A stretch of DNA of 62,392 bases, taken from the NCBI GenBank assembly GCA_903953805.1, contig CAJBLC010000052.1:1-62392 (forward strand), given 5' to 3'. Every line of letters starts with the position of its first letter. Position 1 is the first letter of the stretch. The notes under the pieces were generated by a model. The model saw nothing but the letters and a program-made list of their open reading frames with translations, was not told the origin of the DNA and ran no database searches. Shown here one piece after another: positions 52,993-61,104 of the stretch. The position numbers and the translations under genes are program-made. The stretch is from an uncultured Actinomycetes bacterium. Lineage in GTDB: Bacteria > Actinomycetota > Actinomycetes > Nanopelagicales > Nanopelagicaceae.

Positions 52993-54434
52993 TACTTGCT
53001 TGTCCAGATGCTGATTGGAGATTGCAAGAAGTAGATCACGAAGAGACCTGACACGACATAAAGAAGTGCGTGAATCTCTTTCGCGCGACCTTGGACGACA
53101 CGTACAAGTACATGTGAAACAAAGCCAGCACCAATACCTACAGAGATGCTGTATGTGAATGGCATCAAGATGATGGTCAAGAATGCTGGAATCGCGATTC
53201 CATAATCTGCCCAATCAAGATTCTTGATCTGAGTCATCATCAAGAAGCCAACGATGATGAGTGCAGGAGTTGCAGCCTCGTAAGGGATTACTGCTACGAG
53301 CGGAGCAAGGAAGGTTGTGAGGAGGAAGAGAATTCCAGTCACGACTGATGCAAGGCCAGTACGAGCACCTTCGCCAACACCTGAAGCCGACTCGATATAG
53401 CTTGTGTTTGAAGAGATATTTCCAACTCCACCAGCAACAGCGGCGACACCGTCGATCAACAAGATGCGATCGATATTTGGAATATTTCCTTCACCATCGA
53501 TGAGTCCACCTTCAGTTGCAATCGCTGTAACTGTTCCGACATTGTCGAAGAAGTCAGAGAGCAAGAGTGAGAAGATGAGAAGGATTGCGGTAACCACTGT
53601 AACGCGGTTGAAAGCACCTGTTAGGTCAATGTGACCGAAGAGGCTGAAATCTGGCTTAGCAAAGACCTTTGAAGGAATTGTTGGAACATTGAGTCCCCAA
53701 CCCTTTGGATTGACCTTGCCAGTTGCGCCATCGAAGTTAGGGCCGATCTTGAATGCCTTCTCAACGATGATTGCAATAACAGTTGTGGTCGCAATTCCAA
53801 TAAGGAGCGCGCCCTTAACCTTGCGAACGACGAGAGCGATCATCAAGAAGAGTCCGAATGCGAAGACAACGATTGGCCATCCAACGAGATTTCCGTTATC
53901 GCCAAGTTGAACTGGAACTGGTCCAGCACCTGTGCGGCGTACAAAACCTGAATCGACGAGGCCGATCATGGTGATGAAGAGACCGATACCAACTGCGATA
54001 GCGATTTTAAGCTGTGATGGAACGGCACGGAAGACGGCGGCGCGCACACCGGTCACGACGAGGACGACGATGATGAGGCCTTCGATAATGACAAGACCCA
54101 TTGCATCTGCCCATGTCATGCGGGATGCGATACCAACAGCAACGAAGGTATTGAGACCAAGACCTGTTGCTAGAGCGAGTGGGAAGTTAGCAACTGTTCC
54201 CATAAAGATTGTGAGCAGACCAGCCATAAGGGCAGTCATTGCAGCTACGAGAGCGAGATTTGGATGTGATCCATCTCCTCCGAGGAACTTGCCATCGCCA
54301 TCTTTTGTGAGGCCGATGATGAGCGGATTGAGAGCCACGATATAGGCCATGGTGAAGAATGTGACGAAACCGCCACGAATCTCACGGCCGATCGTTGACC
54401 CGCGCTCAGTGATCTTGAAGAAAGAATCAAGCAT
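52992..54434 (-). CDS. NCS2-family purine permease (AzgA/PbuG-like)
   Basis: 480 residues from ATG 54434, with AGGAAGG before it; a longer frame upstream is not conserved. Twelve or more hydrophobic segments, starting with the AzgA-like EIRGGFVTFFTMAYIVALNP, then ATGLGLNTFVA, and SDFFDNVGTVTAIATEGG, NTSYIESASGVGEGARTG, and LVAVIPYEAATPALIIVGF. It probably imports adenine, guanine or hypoxanthine, fitting the downstream apt gene. The long non-coding leader is described with the crtB gap. Confidence 0.88.
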   Translation of the reverse strand: MLDSFFKITERGSTIGREIRGGFVTFFTMAYIVALNPLIIGLTKDGDGKFLGGDGSHPNLALVAAMTALMAGLLTIFMGTVANFPLALATGLGLNTFVAVGIASRMTWADAMGLVIIEGLIIVVLVVTGVRAAVFRAVPSQLKIAIAVGIGLFITMIGLVDSGFVRRTGAGPVPVQLGDNGNLVGWPIVVFAFGLFLMIALVVRKVKGALLIGIATTTVIAIIVEKAFKIGPNFDGATGKVNPKGWGLNVPTIPSKVFAKPDFSLFGHIDLTGAFNRVTVVTAILLIFSLLLSDFFDNVGTVTAIATEGGLIDGEGNIPNIDRILLIDGVAAVAGGVGNISSNTSYIESASGVGEGARTGLASVVTGILFLLTTFLAPLVAVIPYEAATPALIIVGFLMMTQIKNLDWADYGIAIPAFLTIILMPFTYSISVGIGAGFVSHVLVRVVQGRAKEIHALLYVVSGLFVIYFLQSPISIWTSK

Positions 54435-54611
54435 GAGGGACCTTCCTGATTTTGTTATCGAGGGTGTTTGCGACCCCGTGTGAAATGACGGCTCACAGAC
54501 CGAGGGAATACGAGAACGGTATAAGGAAATTTTTAAACTGGTGAGTAGCCACTCTCGATTTCTACTTGAGGGTTGAGCGTGAAGAAGCCCTCCGATCACT
54601 AGACTCCCCGT
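54435..54611. other. Divergent gap between purine permease and crtB (177 bases)
   Basis: The permease-side leader holds a Shine-Dalgarno AGGAAGG and a short GGGGT...CACCC inverted repeat, plus an AT-rich patch (about 54520-54540). The crtB side ends with TAGACT, six bases before the ATG (54600-54605). I see no purine-riboswitch core. Confidence 0.5.
54600..54605 (+). promoter_or_regulatory. Putative -10 element of a leaderless crtB promoter
   Basis: TAGACT lies exactly six bases before the crtB ATG and no Shine-Dalgarno sequence is present. Same hexamer and spacing as hisD. A convincing -35 is absent. Confidence 0.5.
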
Positions 54612-55511
54612 ATGAACGAGCTCGATGCCGCTGGAATTGTCGGCGAGGAACTTCGCGCCTCCTACACCGAATGCAAACGACTCAACTCGCTCCACGGTAA
54701 GACCTATTACTTAGCAACGCTACTTCTTCCTAAGGCGAAGCGGCCCTTTGTCCATGCGCTCTATGGCTTTGCACGCTACGCCGATGAGATCGTCGATGAC
54801 CTCGCCTCAACCCTGAGCGAAGATGAGAAGGCAGCCCACTTATCTACGTGGGGAGAAGGAGTGCTCACTGATCTTCGAACTGGAGCCAGCAGAGACCCCA
54901 TTGGAATGGCGCTGGCAGATACCGTTTCGCGTTTTTCTATTCCGATCGAATACTTCGAATCCTTTCTCCACTCCATGACGATGGATCTCACGGTCTCGGA
55001 GTATCAGACATATGACGACCTCATGGAATATGTATATGGAAGTGCCAGTGTCATCGGCCTACAGATGGTCCCAATCTTGGGTCCACTCTCCCCTGAGGCT
55101 TACCCCCTTGCCGAGAAACTCGGAACAGCCTTTCAGCTCGCAAACTTTATTCGCGATGTTGGTGAAGATTTAGATCGAGGACGAATCTACTTGCCATTGC
55201 AAGAGTTACAGGCTCATGGCGTGAGCTGGGAGATCTTAAATGAACGCGTAACAACTCCCGAGATCCGTTCAGCGCTCAAAGAACAGATCGCACGAGTTCG
55301 ACAATTGCAACGTGAGGCTGATGCAGGTATCCATCTTCTCGAACCATCAAGCAGAGCATGTATTGAGGCGGCGAGTGAACTCTATTGCGGCATCGTTGAT
55401 GAAGTAGAAAAAATTGATTATCAGATATTTGATGAGCGGGCGAAGACTTCTACCTGGCGCAGATTAAAAGTTGCCGTACCTGCATATCGCAGAGCGCTCG
55501 CAGCCCGCTAA
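54612..55511 (+). CDS. crtB: Phytoene synthase
   Basis: 299 residues of the squalene/phytoene synthase fold. Both Asp-rich motifs are present: DEIVDD at about 58-63 and DVGEDLDRGRIYLP at about 185-198, with YGFARYAD and YVYGSASVIG. It condenses two GGPP to phytoene. It is transcribed alone and overlaps the convergent crtYd by three bases at the stop codons. Confidence 0.96.
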   Translation: MNELDAAGIVGEELRASYTECKRLNSLHGKTYYLATLLLPKAKRPFVHALYGFARYADEIVDDLASTLSEDEKAAHLSTWGEGVLTDLRTGASRDPIGMALADTVSRFSIPIEYFESFLHSMTMDLTVSEYQTYDDLMEYVYGSASVIGLQMVPILGPLSPEAYPLAEKLGTAFQLANFIRDVGEDLDRGRIYLPLQELQAHGVSWEILNERVTTPEIRSALKEQIARVRQLQREADAGIHLLEPSSRACIEAASELYCGIVDEVEKIDYQIFDERAKTSTWRRLKVAVPAYRRALAAR

Positions 55512-55801
55512 CCTCGTTTTCCTAATTTCACCCACAAGGTCAGCACGCCAAGAATAAGTGCAAAACCAAAGAGCAGATCTTCGACAGGTGCAGAAGCGAT
55601 GCGCCATCCAATTATTGCTCCACCTCGATACATCACAATATTGCGCGAAGTCAGCCACCAATTTGTCAGAAGTTGAAAGGGCAGAATAATGGAGTACGAA
55701 GTCCAGAAAGCTCGTCGAGTGACGAGCCGAATCTTTGTCACAAAGAGATCAAGAGCCAGGCTGGAAGTAACGAAGGCAAGGACGATGAAGGTATATGTCA
55801 T
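55508..55801 (-). CDS. crtYd: Lycopene cyclase subunit (CrtYd type)
   Basis: 97 residues with three membrane helices and the cyclase-domain motif PVEDLLFGF (about 72-80). With the preceding 110-residue gene it forms the heterodimeric lycopene cyclase of actinobacteria. The ATG overlaps the crtYc stop (ATGA). Ring type (beta or epsilon) cannot be read from the sequence. Confidence 0.9.
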   Translation of the reverse strand: MTYTFIVLAFVTSSLALDLFVTKIRLVTRRAFWTSYSIILPFQLLTNWWLTSRNIVMYRGGAIIGWRIASAPVEDLLFGFALILGVLTLWVKLGKRG

Positions 55802-56130
55802 TTCTCATCGCCAATCTTCCACTGTGGTTTAACTTTCCGGACCGCTTCGATCGTCATGATTGCGGCAAGTGGAACTACAACGAAGAAGAGGTACTCCTCG
55901 ATTGGAATCTGAAACGGTCCGTAAATCCCAAGAATCTGCTTGGTATCAAAGTACCAATCGTGGTGATGCACTGCCCACGCATCCCATACGAGAAATGCAA
56001 GTGCAACCGGAAGGATCGATTTGAGGGCTCGTGTGATTCGTTGTAAGACTCGAACTTTAAAGACTATTTCGAGCCAGAAGGAGCCAACGACTGTGAAGGC
56101 AAGCATCACTACATAGCCCCACTTCATCAT
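55798..56130 (-). CDS. crtYc: Lycopene cyclase subunit (CrtYc type)
   Basis: 110 residues, three membrane helices, with the conserved DAWAVHHHDWYFDTKQILGI and PIEEYLFFVVVP (about 76-87). Cyclises one or both ends of lycopene with CrtYd. Two ATG codons in tandem start the frame. TACCAT lies seven bases upstream with no clear ribosome site, so it may be leaderless. Divergent from the TPP riboswitch-pnuT unit. Confidence 0.9.
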   Translation of the reverse strand: MMKWGYVVMLAFTVVGSFWLEIVFKVRVLQRITRALKSILPVALAFLVWDAWAVHHHDWYFDTKQILGIYGPFQIPIEEYLFFVVVPLAAIMTIEAVRKVKPQWKIGDEK

Positions 56131-56142
56131 GGGAGTAATGGT

Positions 56143-56236
56143 AACCTTCCATTAACGGGAGCCGCTCTTTGGCTGAGAGGACTTGAAATCCAAGTCGACC
56201 GTATGACCAGTTCGGTAATGCGAATTGGAAGGGGTT
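56143..56236 (+). ncRNA. TPP riboswitch (THI element)
   Basis: The upstream region contains the conserved THI core: GGGAGCC, then GGCTGAGAGG (56171-56180, CUGAGA box), a P3 hairpin ACTTG...CAAGT, and GACCGTATGACCAGTTCGGTAATGCG, matching the usual ACCUGAU...GGNUAAUGCC region. The outer stem P1 pairs AACCTTCCA (56143-56151) with TGGAAGG (56226-56232) just before GGGG and the start codon. Binding of thiamine diphosphate would sequester the ribosome site and repress translation. Confidence 0.93.
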
Positions 56237-56241
56237 CACTC

Positions 56242-56853
56242 ATGCATTCAATAAATTCGATCATCATGACCACTCTCTTTACTGCGTGGGGCTATCACCT
56301 GAGCATTTTGGAGTTCTTCGCCTTTGTCACTTCTGTTATTGGAGTTGGGTTGGGAGTCCTTGGACCCCGCTCTACATGGCCGTGGTGGAACGTCAGTAGT
56401 TTTCTCTATGCCATTCTCTTCTTCGAGCAGAAGTACTACGCCAGCGGACTCCTTCAATTTATCTTCATCGCCGGTGGCTTCTGGGGATGGTTTGGTTGGG
56501 GCAAACAGGGTGCAAAACCAGCACGACTCTCTCTAAAGCAGAACTCTCTTTGGCTAGCCGGATTTGCGGTTGGGTGGATTGCGCTCAATCCCCTCTTAAT
56601 TCATATCGGAGCGGCAGCAACCCTGACTGACTCTTTTGGTTTTGTGGGTAGTTGCATCGCACAGGTTTTGATGGTGAAGGAGAAGTTTGAGACCTGGCCA
56701 CTGTGGTTTGTGGTTGATGCCGTCTATACCTATCAGTTCTGGCATGGCGGGCAATATCTCACTTCGATTCTCTATCTCATCTTTGTAGGAATCGCAGTAG
56801 CAGGGTGGATCCGTTGGAAACGCGAATCAAGCACATCAGTGACAACCCACTAA
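56242..56853 (+). CDS. pnuT: PnuC-family transporter, probable thiamine transporter PnuT
   Basis: 203 residues from ATG 56242, which has AAGGGG seven bases upstream inside the riboswitch P1 region; an in-frame ATG at 56203 lies within the riboswitch. Seven membrane helices with the PnuC motifs WPWWNV, LQFIFIAGGFWGWFGW and FETWPLWFVVDAVYTYQF. PnuC proteins carry nicotinamide riboside, riboflavin or thiamine; control by a TPP riboswitch identifies thiamine as the likely substrate. Confidence 0.88.
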   Translation: MHSINSIIMTTLFTAWGYHLSILEFFAFVTSVIGVGLGVLGPRSTWPWWNVSSFLYAILFFEQKYYASGLLQFIFIAGGFWGWFGWGKQGAKPARLSLKQNSLWLAGFAVGWIALNPLLIHIGAAATLTDSFGFVGSCIAQVLMVKEKFETWPLWFVVDAVYTYQFWHGGQYLTSILYLIFVGIAVAGWIRWKRESSTSVTTH

Positions 56854-56856
56854 ATT
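56851..56856 (+). promoter_or_regulatory. Putative -10 element of the P-loop kinase gene
   Basis: TAAATT overlaps the pnuT stop codon and lies exactly six bases before the next ATG, with no Shine-Dalgarno sequence, the same arrangement as at sepF. Confidence 0.35.
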
Positions 56857-56862
56857 CGAATC

Positions 56863-57366
56863 ATGAAGTCACTCATCACTATTGATGGACCTGCTGGCTC
56901 TGGAAAGACCACATTGGCAGGTCTCATCCAAGATGCTTTGGTCCGAGATGGCGTTGAAGTACTCACCATTCACATGGATGATCTCTACAACGGCTGGGAG
57001 AAGGCGCTCGATAGTTCACTTACCGAATCGCTCGAGAAATTAATGAAGGGACTTTCGGGATCTGACTACCTGAACGTTCCGCAATACAACTGGAGCGAAG
57101 GTCGATTTGGTGAATCACTCGCTCTGCCCACTCCACAAGTACTTATTCTGGAGGGTGTCGGCAGCGGTCAACGGGTTACGAGGACCATGGCTGAGATCAA
57201 ATTATGGATTGAGGCGCCTTCAGATCTAGCTCTTGAGCGAGTGCTTGACCGAGATGGTGAAGAGATACGTGAAGAGATGCAACGGTGGCAACTGCGTGAA
57301 GCTGAGCACTTCCTGTTAGAGGGTACAAAAAGTGCAGCGGATTACACAGTAAAGAGCGCGCCTTAG
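56863..57366 (+). CDS. P-loop kinase of uridine kinase-like type, unassigned
   Basis: 167 residues. Walker A GPAGSGKTT at 9-17, a DDLYNGW segment where nucleoside kinases bind substrate (about 44-50), ILEGVGSG and a lid region RVLDRDGEE. It resembles uridine kinase/P-loop NTPases but is short and of unknown substrate. It starts nine bases after pnuT. Either it is co-transcribed under the TPP riboswitch, in which case phosphorylation of imported thiamine is a hypothesis, or it has its own leaderless promoter (TAAATT, six bases before the ATG). Confidence 0.75.
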   Translation: MKSLITIDGPAGSGKTTLAGLIQDALVRDGVEVLTIHMDDLYNGWEKALDSSLTESLEKLMKGLSGSDYLNVPQYNWSEGRFGESLALPTPQVLILEGVGSGQRVTRTMAEIKLWIEAPSDLALERVLDRDGEEIREEMQRWQLREAEHFLLEGTKSAADYTVKSAP

Positions 57367-57390
57367 CCGTCGAACTCCGGTGCTTCTCCT

Positions 57391-57396
57391 TAAACT
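57391..57396 (+). promoter_or_regulatory. Putative -10 element of a leaderless pknB promoter
   Basis: TAAACT is exactly six bases before GTG 57403. The gap to the upstream gene is short (about 35 bases) and has no ribosome site. Confidence 0.5.
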
Positions 57397-57402
57397 TTGA
57401 GC

Positions 57403-59346
57403 GTGTCAGACCTCACTGGAGAACTCATTGATGGTCGCTATCAATTACAGCGGCTGATCGCTGCCGGAGGTATGGCCTCAATCTATATTGGGATGGATAC
57501 TCGTCTCGATCGAAGCGTGGCAGTGAAGATCATGCACCCGCACCTGGCAAATGATGAAGAGTTCGTCAACCGATTCATTCGAGAAGCTAAGGCGGCAGCT
57601 GCGCTCTCTCATCCAAATATTGTTGCCATTCAAGATCAAGGCTGGAATGAGGGCGGAAGTCCTGCCGTTTTCATTGTGATGGAGTATGTGGACGGGTTTA
57701 CTTTGCGTGAACTCTTACACGAACAGGGACCGCTCTCAGCAACAGATCTCTTACGGTATATGACACCTATTGTCAGCGCTCTCGCTGAAGCGCATCGCCA
57801 TGGAATCGTTCATCGAGATATCAAGCCAGAGAATATTTTAATCTCTAAAGATGGTCGCGTAAAACTTGCAGATTTCGGATTAGCTCGAGGCGCTGAACTT
57901 GGTGCCACGATGACAGTGGAATCAAGTGTTGTTCTTGGCAGTGTCTCGTACTTATCCCCCGAGCAAGTGCAGCGAGGAATTTCTGATGAGCGGAGTGATA
58001 TCTACTCTGTTGGAGTCGTGCTCTTTGAGTTAATGACGGGCAGAAAACCTTATGAGGGCGAATCCCCCATTCAGATTGCTTATAAGCATGTCAATGAACG
58101 CATTCCTGCACCTTCGACAATTGTGTCTTCAATACCTCCAACTATTGATGCCATTATTTTCAAGGCGACCTCGCCTAACCCAGATCAACGTCAACGTAAT
58201 GCCGGAGTACTTCTCTCTGAGCTGCGGGCTGCTGCGATCGAGATTGATCCACTCAAGCGCCAATTGAGTCTTGAATTAGATATTCCTCTACCCCGAGAGA
58301 AGAAGCGAAGCCGTAAACCCCTCGGCGAAATTCGAATCGGCAACACCATCGTCAATAGAGAGCAGAGCGAGCCGCTTGCTTCATCAGCTGGGAAAGAAGC
58401 GGAGAAAACTGTGACCTTATCGAAGAAGAGCGAAACTACAGTTGAGGTTCGTCGCCGAAACTCTAAGCGGGTAATTCGGAATCGCTTTATTGCACTGGTC
58501 CTGGTCATCGCAGTTGCTACAGGTGGCGCTTGGTATCAATTCATTGGCTCCAAGATCTCAATTCCATCAATCGCGGGGTTAAGCCAAGACGATGCTAAGA
58601 ACACATTGACTCCCCTCGGCCTTCATCTCGCTATTGGCAGTAAATCATTTAGCGAAGATATTCCTGCTGGAAAGATCATTTCTTCTAATCCTGGCGGGGG
58701 TGGCCACCTCAGTAAAGGCGGAACAGTCTTCATCATCCTCTCCAAAGGCCCAGAACGCATTGCAGTCCCGTCAATTGCTGGAATGACTTCGGATGCAGCG
58801 TCGGCAGCCCTTCTCGGAGCTGGACTTAAAGTCGGTAATACAACACAGGATTACAGCTCAACGATTGCATCTGGCATGGTGATTGATGGTGATCCAGTAA
58901 CTGGCACTCCTGTCCGTAGAAACTCGATAGTGAATCTTGTGATTAGTAAGGGTATTCAAACACTCTCATTGAATTCGTACGTTGGCTTATCTGGAGACCA
59001 AGCAACAAATGAATTAACGACCGCCGGTTTCAAGGTCATCTCTACCTTCGGATACAGCGACACCGTTGCCGCCGGAAATGTGATCTCTCAAACCCCAAAT
59101 GGTGGAGCGGCCATCGCGGTCGGATCTCGAGTTTCGATTGTCGTTTCCCAAGGCTCATCGAGCGTCTATATTCCAAATGTCTATAGCCTTACCCAACGTG
59201 CTGCAACGACAGCCCTTGAGAACCTCCAACTTCACGTCAAGGTCAAGAAGATTGGAAGCAAGAAGATCAAGAGCGTCACCAATATCTCGCCAAAGGTAGG
59301 GACCAAGGTGAAGCGCGGTTCGACCGTAACCATCACGCTCGGTTGA
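57403..59346 (+). CDS. pknB: Serine/threonine kinase with extracellular PASTA domains (PknB-like)
   Basis: 647 residues from GTG 57403 (a TTG two codons upstream is possible). Kinase domain about 10-270: glycine loop AAGGMASIY, Lys42 in VAVKIMH, HRDIKPEN at 137-144 and DFGLARG. A basic linker is followed by one membrane helix (about 362-382) and four PASTA repeats (about 385-647, e.g. IPSIAGLSQDDAKNTL). PASTA domains sense lipid II or muropeptides; the kinase regulates division and wall synthesis. Unusual in lying apart from ftsW/pbp genes. Confidence 0.93.
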   Translation: MSDLTGELIDGRYQLQRLIAAGGMASIYIGMDTRLDRSVAVKIMHPHLANDEEFVNRFIREAKAAAALSHPNIVAIQDQGWNEGGSPAVFIVMEYVDGFTLRELLHEQGPLSATDLLRYMTPIVSALAEAHRHGIVHRDIKPENILISKDGRVKLADFGLARGAELGATMTVESSVVLGSVSYLSPEQVQRGISDERSDIYSVGVVLFELMTGRKPYEGESPIQIAYKHVNERIPAPSTIVSSIPPTIDAIIFKATSPNPDQRQRNAGVLLSELRAAAIEIDPLKRQLSLELDIPLPREKKRSRKPLGEIRIGNTIVNREQSEPLASSAGKEAEKTVTLSKKSETTVEVRRRNSKRVIRNRFIALVLVIAVATGGAWYQFIGSKISIPSIAGLSQDDAKNTLTPLGLHLAIGSKSFSEDIPAGKIISSNPGGGGHLSKGGTVFIILSKGPERIAVPSIAGMTSDAASAALLGAGLKVGNTTQDYSSTIASGMVIDGDPVTGTPVRRNSIVNLVISKGIQTLSLNSYVGLSGDQATNELTTAGFKVISTFGYSDTVAAGNVISQTPNGGAAIAVGSRVSIVVSQGSSSVYIPNVYSLTQRAATTALENLQLHVKVKKIGSKKIKSVTNISPKVGTKVKRGSTVTITLG

Positions 59347-59365
59347 CTTCCTATAGGGTGGCGCA

Positions 59366-60229
59366 ATGGCTACCCTCCCTCGCATTGGCGCTCATACTCC
59401 TACCTCGGGAGGTATGGCCAAACGCTCCATTGAGTACGCGTTAACGACCGGGGCTGAAGCAATCCAAGTATTTGCATCTAACCCTCGTGGCTGGGCTATG
59501 CCGGAGGCCAATTCTGAAGCTGATGCAAAATTTATTGAACGCACGAATGAACTCGATATCGAGAGTTATGTACACGCACCCTTTCTCATTAATTTAGGTT
59601 CCCCAACGGTCGGCACATATGAAAATTCCTTGGCATCTACGGCTTACTCGCTCAAGCGAGGACGCCAAATCGGCGCAAAGGGTGTCGTCATCCACACTGG
59701 TTCAGCTGTAGATGAGAAGCATCTCCCAACTGCTTGGAAGCAGATCCACGATGGCATGATGCCTGTTCTTAACGCCTTAAGTGATGAAGATCCGTGGTTG
59801 CTTCTCGAGCCGACTGCTGGCCAAGGTCAATCATTGGTGAAGAAACTTGAAGATCTCACTCAATACTTTGATGCCCTCGAATGGCACCCAAAGGTTGGTG
59901 TCTGCCTCGATACCTGCCACGTCTTTGCGGCAGGCCATGACATCGCTGTGAAAGGTGGAATGACCAAAACTCTCGATCTCCTCGTTGAGTTAGTTGGTAT
60001 TGAACGCATTCAACTTATTCATGCGAATGACTCTATGGATGTCTGTGGCGCTCTCAAAGACCGCCACCAAAATATTGGTCAAGGCGAAATAGGTGAGAAG
60101 CCATTTGCAGAACTCCTTGCTCATCCTGCAGTTGCAAATGCGCCACTTATTCTTGAGACACCAGGCATGGAACCTGAACACGGGGCTGAAATCGCTCTGC
60201 TCAAAAAGATGCGGGCGAAGATCAAATGA
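59366..60229 (+). CDS. nfo: Endonuclease IV (AP endonuclease family 2)
   Basis: 287-residue TIM barrel. Zinc-site segments: IGAHTPTSGG, SYVHAPFLINLGS, VIHTGSA, LLLEPTAGQG, CLDTCHVFAAGHD, IQLIHANDS, and the C-terminal LILETPGME. It cuts DNA at abasic sites in base-excision repair. AGGGTGG lies before the ATG, 19 bases after pknB. Confidence 0.96.
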   Translation: MATLPRIGAHTPTSGGMAKRSIEYALTTGAEAIQVFASNPRGWAMPEANSEADAKFIERTNELDIESYVHAPFLINLGSPTVGTYENSLASTAYSLKRGRQIGAKGVVIHTGSAVDEKHLPTAWKQIHDGMMPVLNALSDEDPWLLLEPTAGQGQSLVKKLEDLTQYFDALEWHPKVGVCLDTCHVFAAGHDIAVKGGMTKTLDLLVELVGIERIQLIHANDSMDVCGALKDRHQNIGQGEIGEKPFAELLAHPAVANAPLILETPGMEPEHGAEIALLKKMRAKIK

Positions 60230-61104
60230 CTGGTGGAAGAAATAAATATCTTGTCGTATCTCTCGTTTTAACTGTCGCAGCAATATGGGGTAGCGCATTT
60301 GTTGTTATGAAAGATACGCTCCATCGAATCAATGTCAGCTCCTTTCTCGGGTGGCGCTTTCTCATAGCAACCTGCGTCATGGCTGCTATCCGTCCCCAGG
60401 CGCTTAAACATATCCGCGGAAAATTTCTCGTAAAAGGCGTTGTAGTTGGCTCTCTCCTTGGTGGGGGCTACCTCTTCCAAACCTTTGGGCTTACTCAAAC
60501 GACAGTGGCGAAGACCGGATTTATCACTGGCCTCTATGCCATCTTTACTCCTCTGTTCGCCGCCGGACTCTTTAAGAAGCATGTCTCCAAAATCCAGTGG
60601 GCAGCTACGGCGCTCGCCTTTGCTGGGCTAGCAATGCTCTCTTTTAAAGGACTCTCCATCGGCGTTGGCGAATCACTCGTCCTTGTGAGTGCGATTCTCT
60701 TCGCTGGGCACATCATTGCATTGAGTGAGTGGAGCAATGGGATGGATACATATGCCCTAACGCTCATTCAGATGGCGATGGTGAGCGCGATTTCATTCCT
60801 TGGCGGATTCAAGCAAGGCATTGAAGCCCCACATGATTCAGGTGTGTGGCAGGCAATCTTGTACACGGCGATATTGGCCAGTGCATTCGCCTTTCTTGTC
60901 CAAACGTGGACGCAGTCTTTCATGACAGCAACCTCCATTGGCATCTTGCTGACCATGGAATATATCTTTGCCGCAATCTTCGGTGTCATATTTGGACATG
61001 AGACCCTTGCGCTTCGTACCTTGCTAGGTGGCTCTCTCGTAATTATTGCCATGGTTGTCATCATAAAGTCTGAAGAGTCGAAAGAGGTTGTAACGAGTGA
61101 TTGA
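60226..61104 (+). CDS. EamA/DMT-family transporter
   Basis: 292 residues, about ten membrane helices in two EamA repeats (AAIWGSAFVVMKDTLH at the start; LAMEYIFAAIFG-like LTMEYIFAAIFGVIFGHETL in the second half). Exports or imports small metabolites such as amino acids; substrate unknown. The ATG overlaps the nfo stop and the end overlaps the threonine aldolase start, suggesting an operon. Confidence 0.88.
   Translation: MTGGRNKYLVVSLVLTVAAIWGSAFVVMKDTLHRINVSSFLGWRFLIATCVMAAIRPQALKHIRGKFLVKGVVVGSLLGGGYLFQTFGLTQTTVAKTGFITGLYAIFTPLFAAGLFKKHVSKIQWAATALAFAGLAMLSFKGLSIGVGESLVLVSAILFAGHIIALSEWSNGMDTYALTLIQMAMVSAISFLGGFKQGIEAPHDSGVWQAILYTAILASAFAFLVQTWTQSFMTATSIGILLTMEYIFAAIFGVIFGHETLALRTLLGGSLVIIAMVVIIKSEESKEVVTSD

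Noticed and set aside
54435..54611. Purine riboswitch upstream of the NCS2 permease
   Set aside because: No TATA..GATATGG-like or other conserved purine-aptamer core is visible; only a short inverted repeat.
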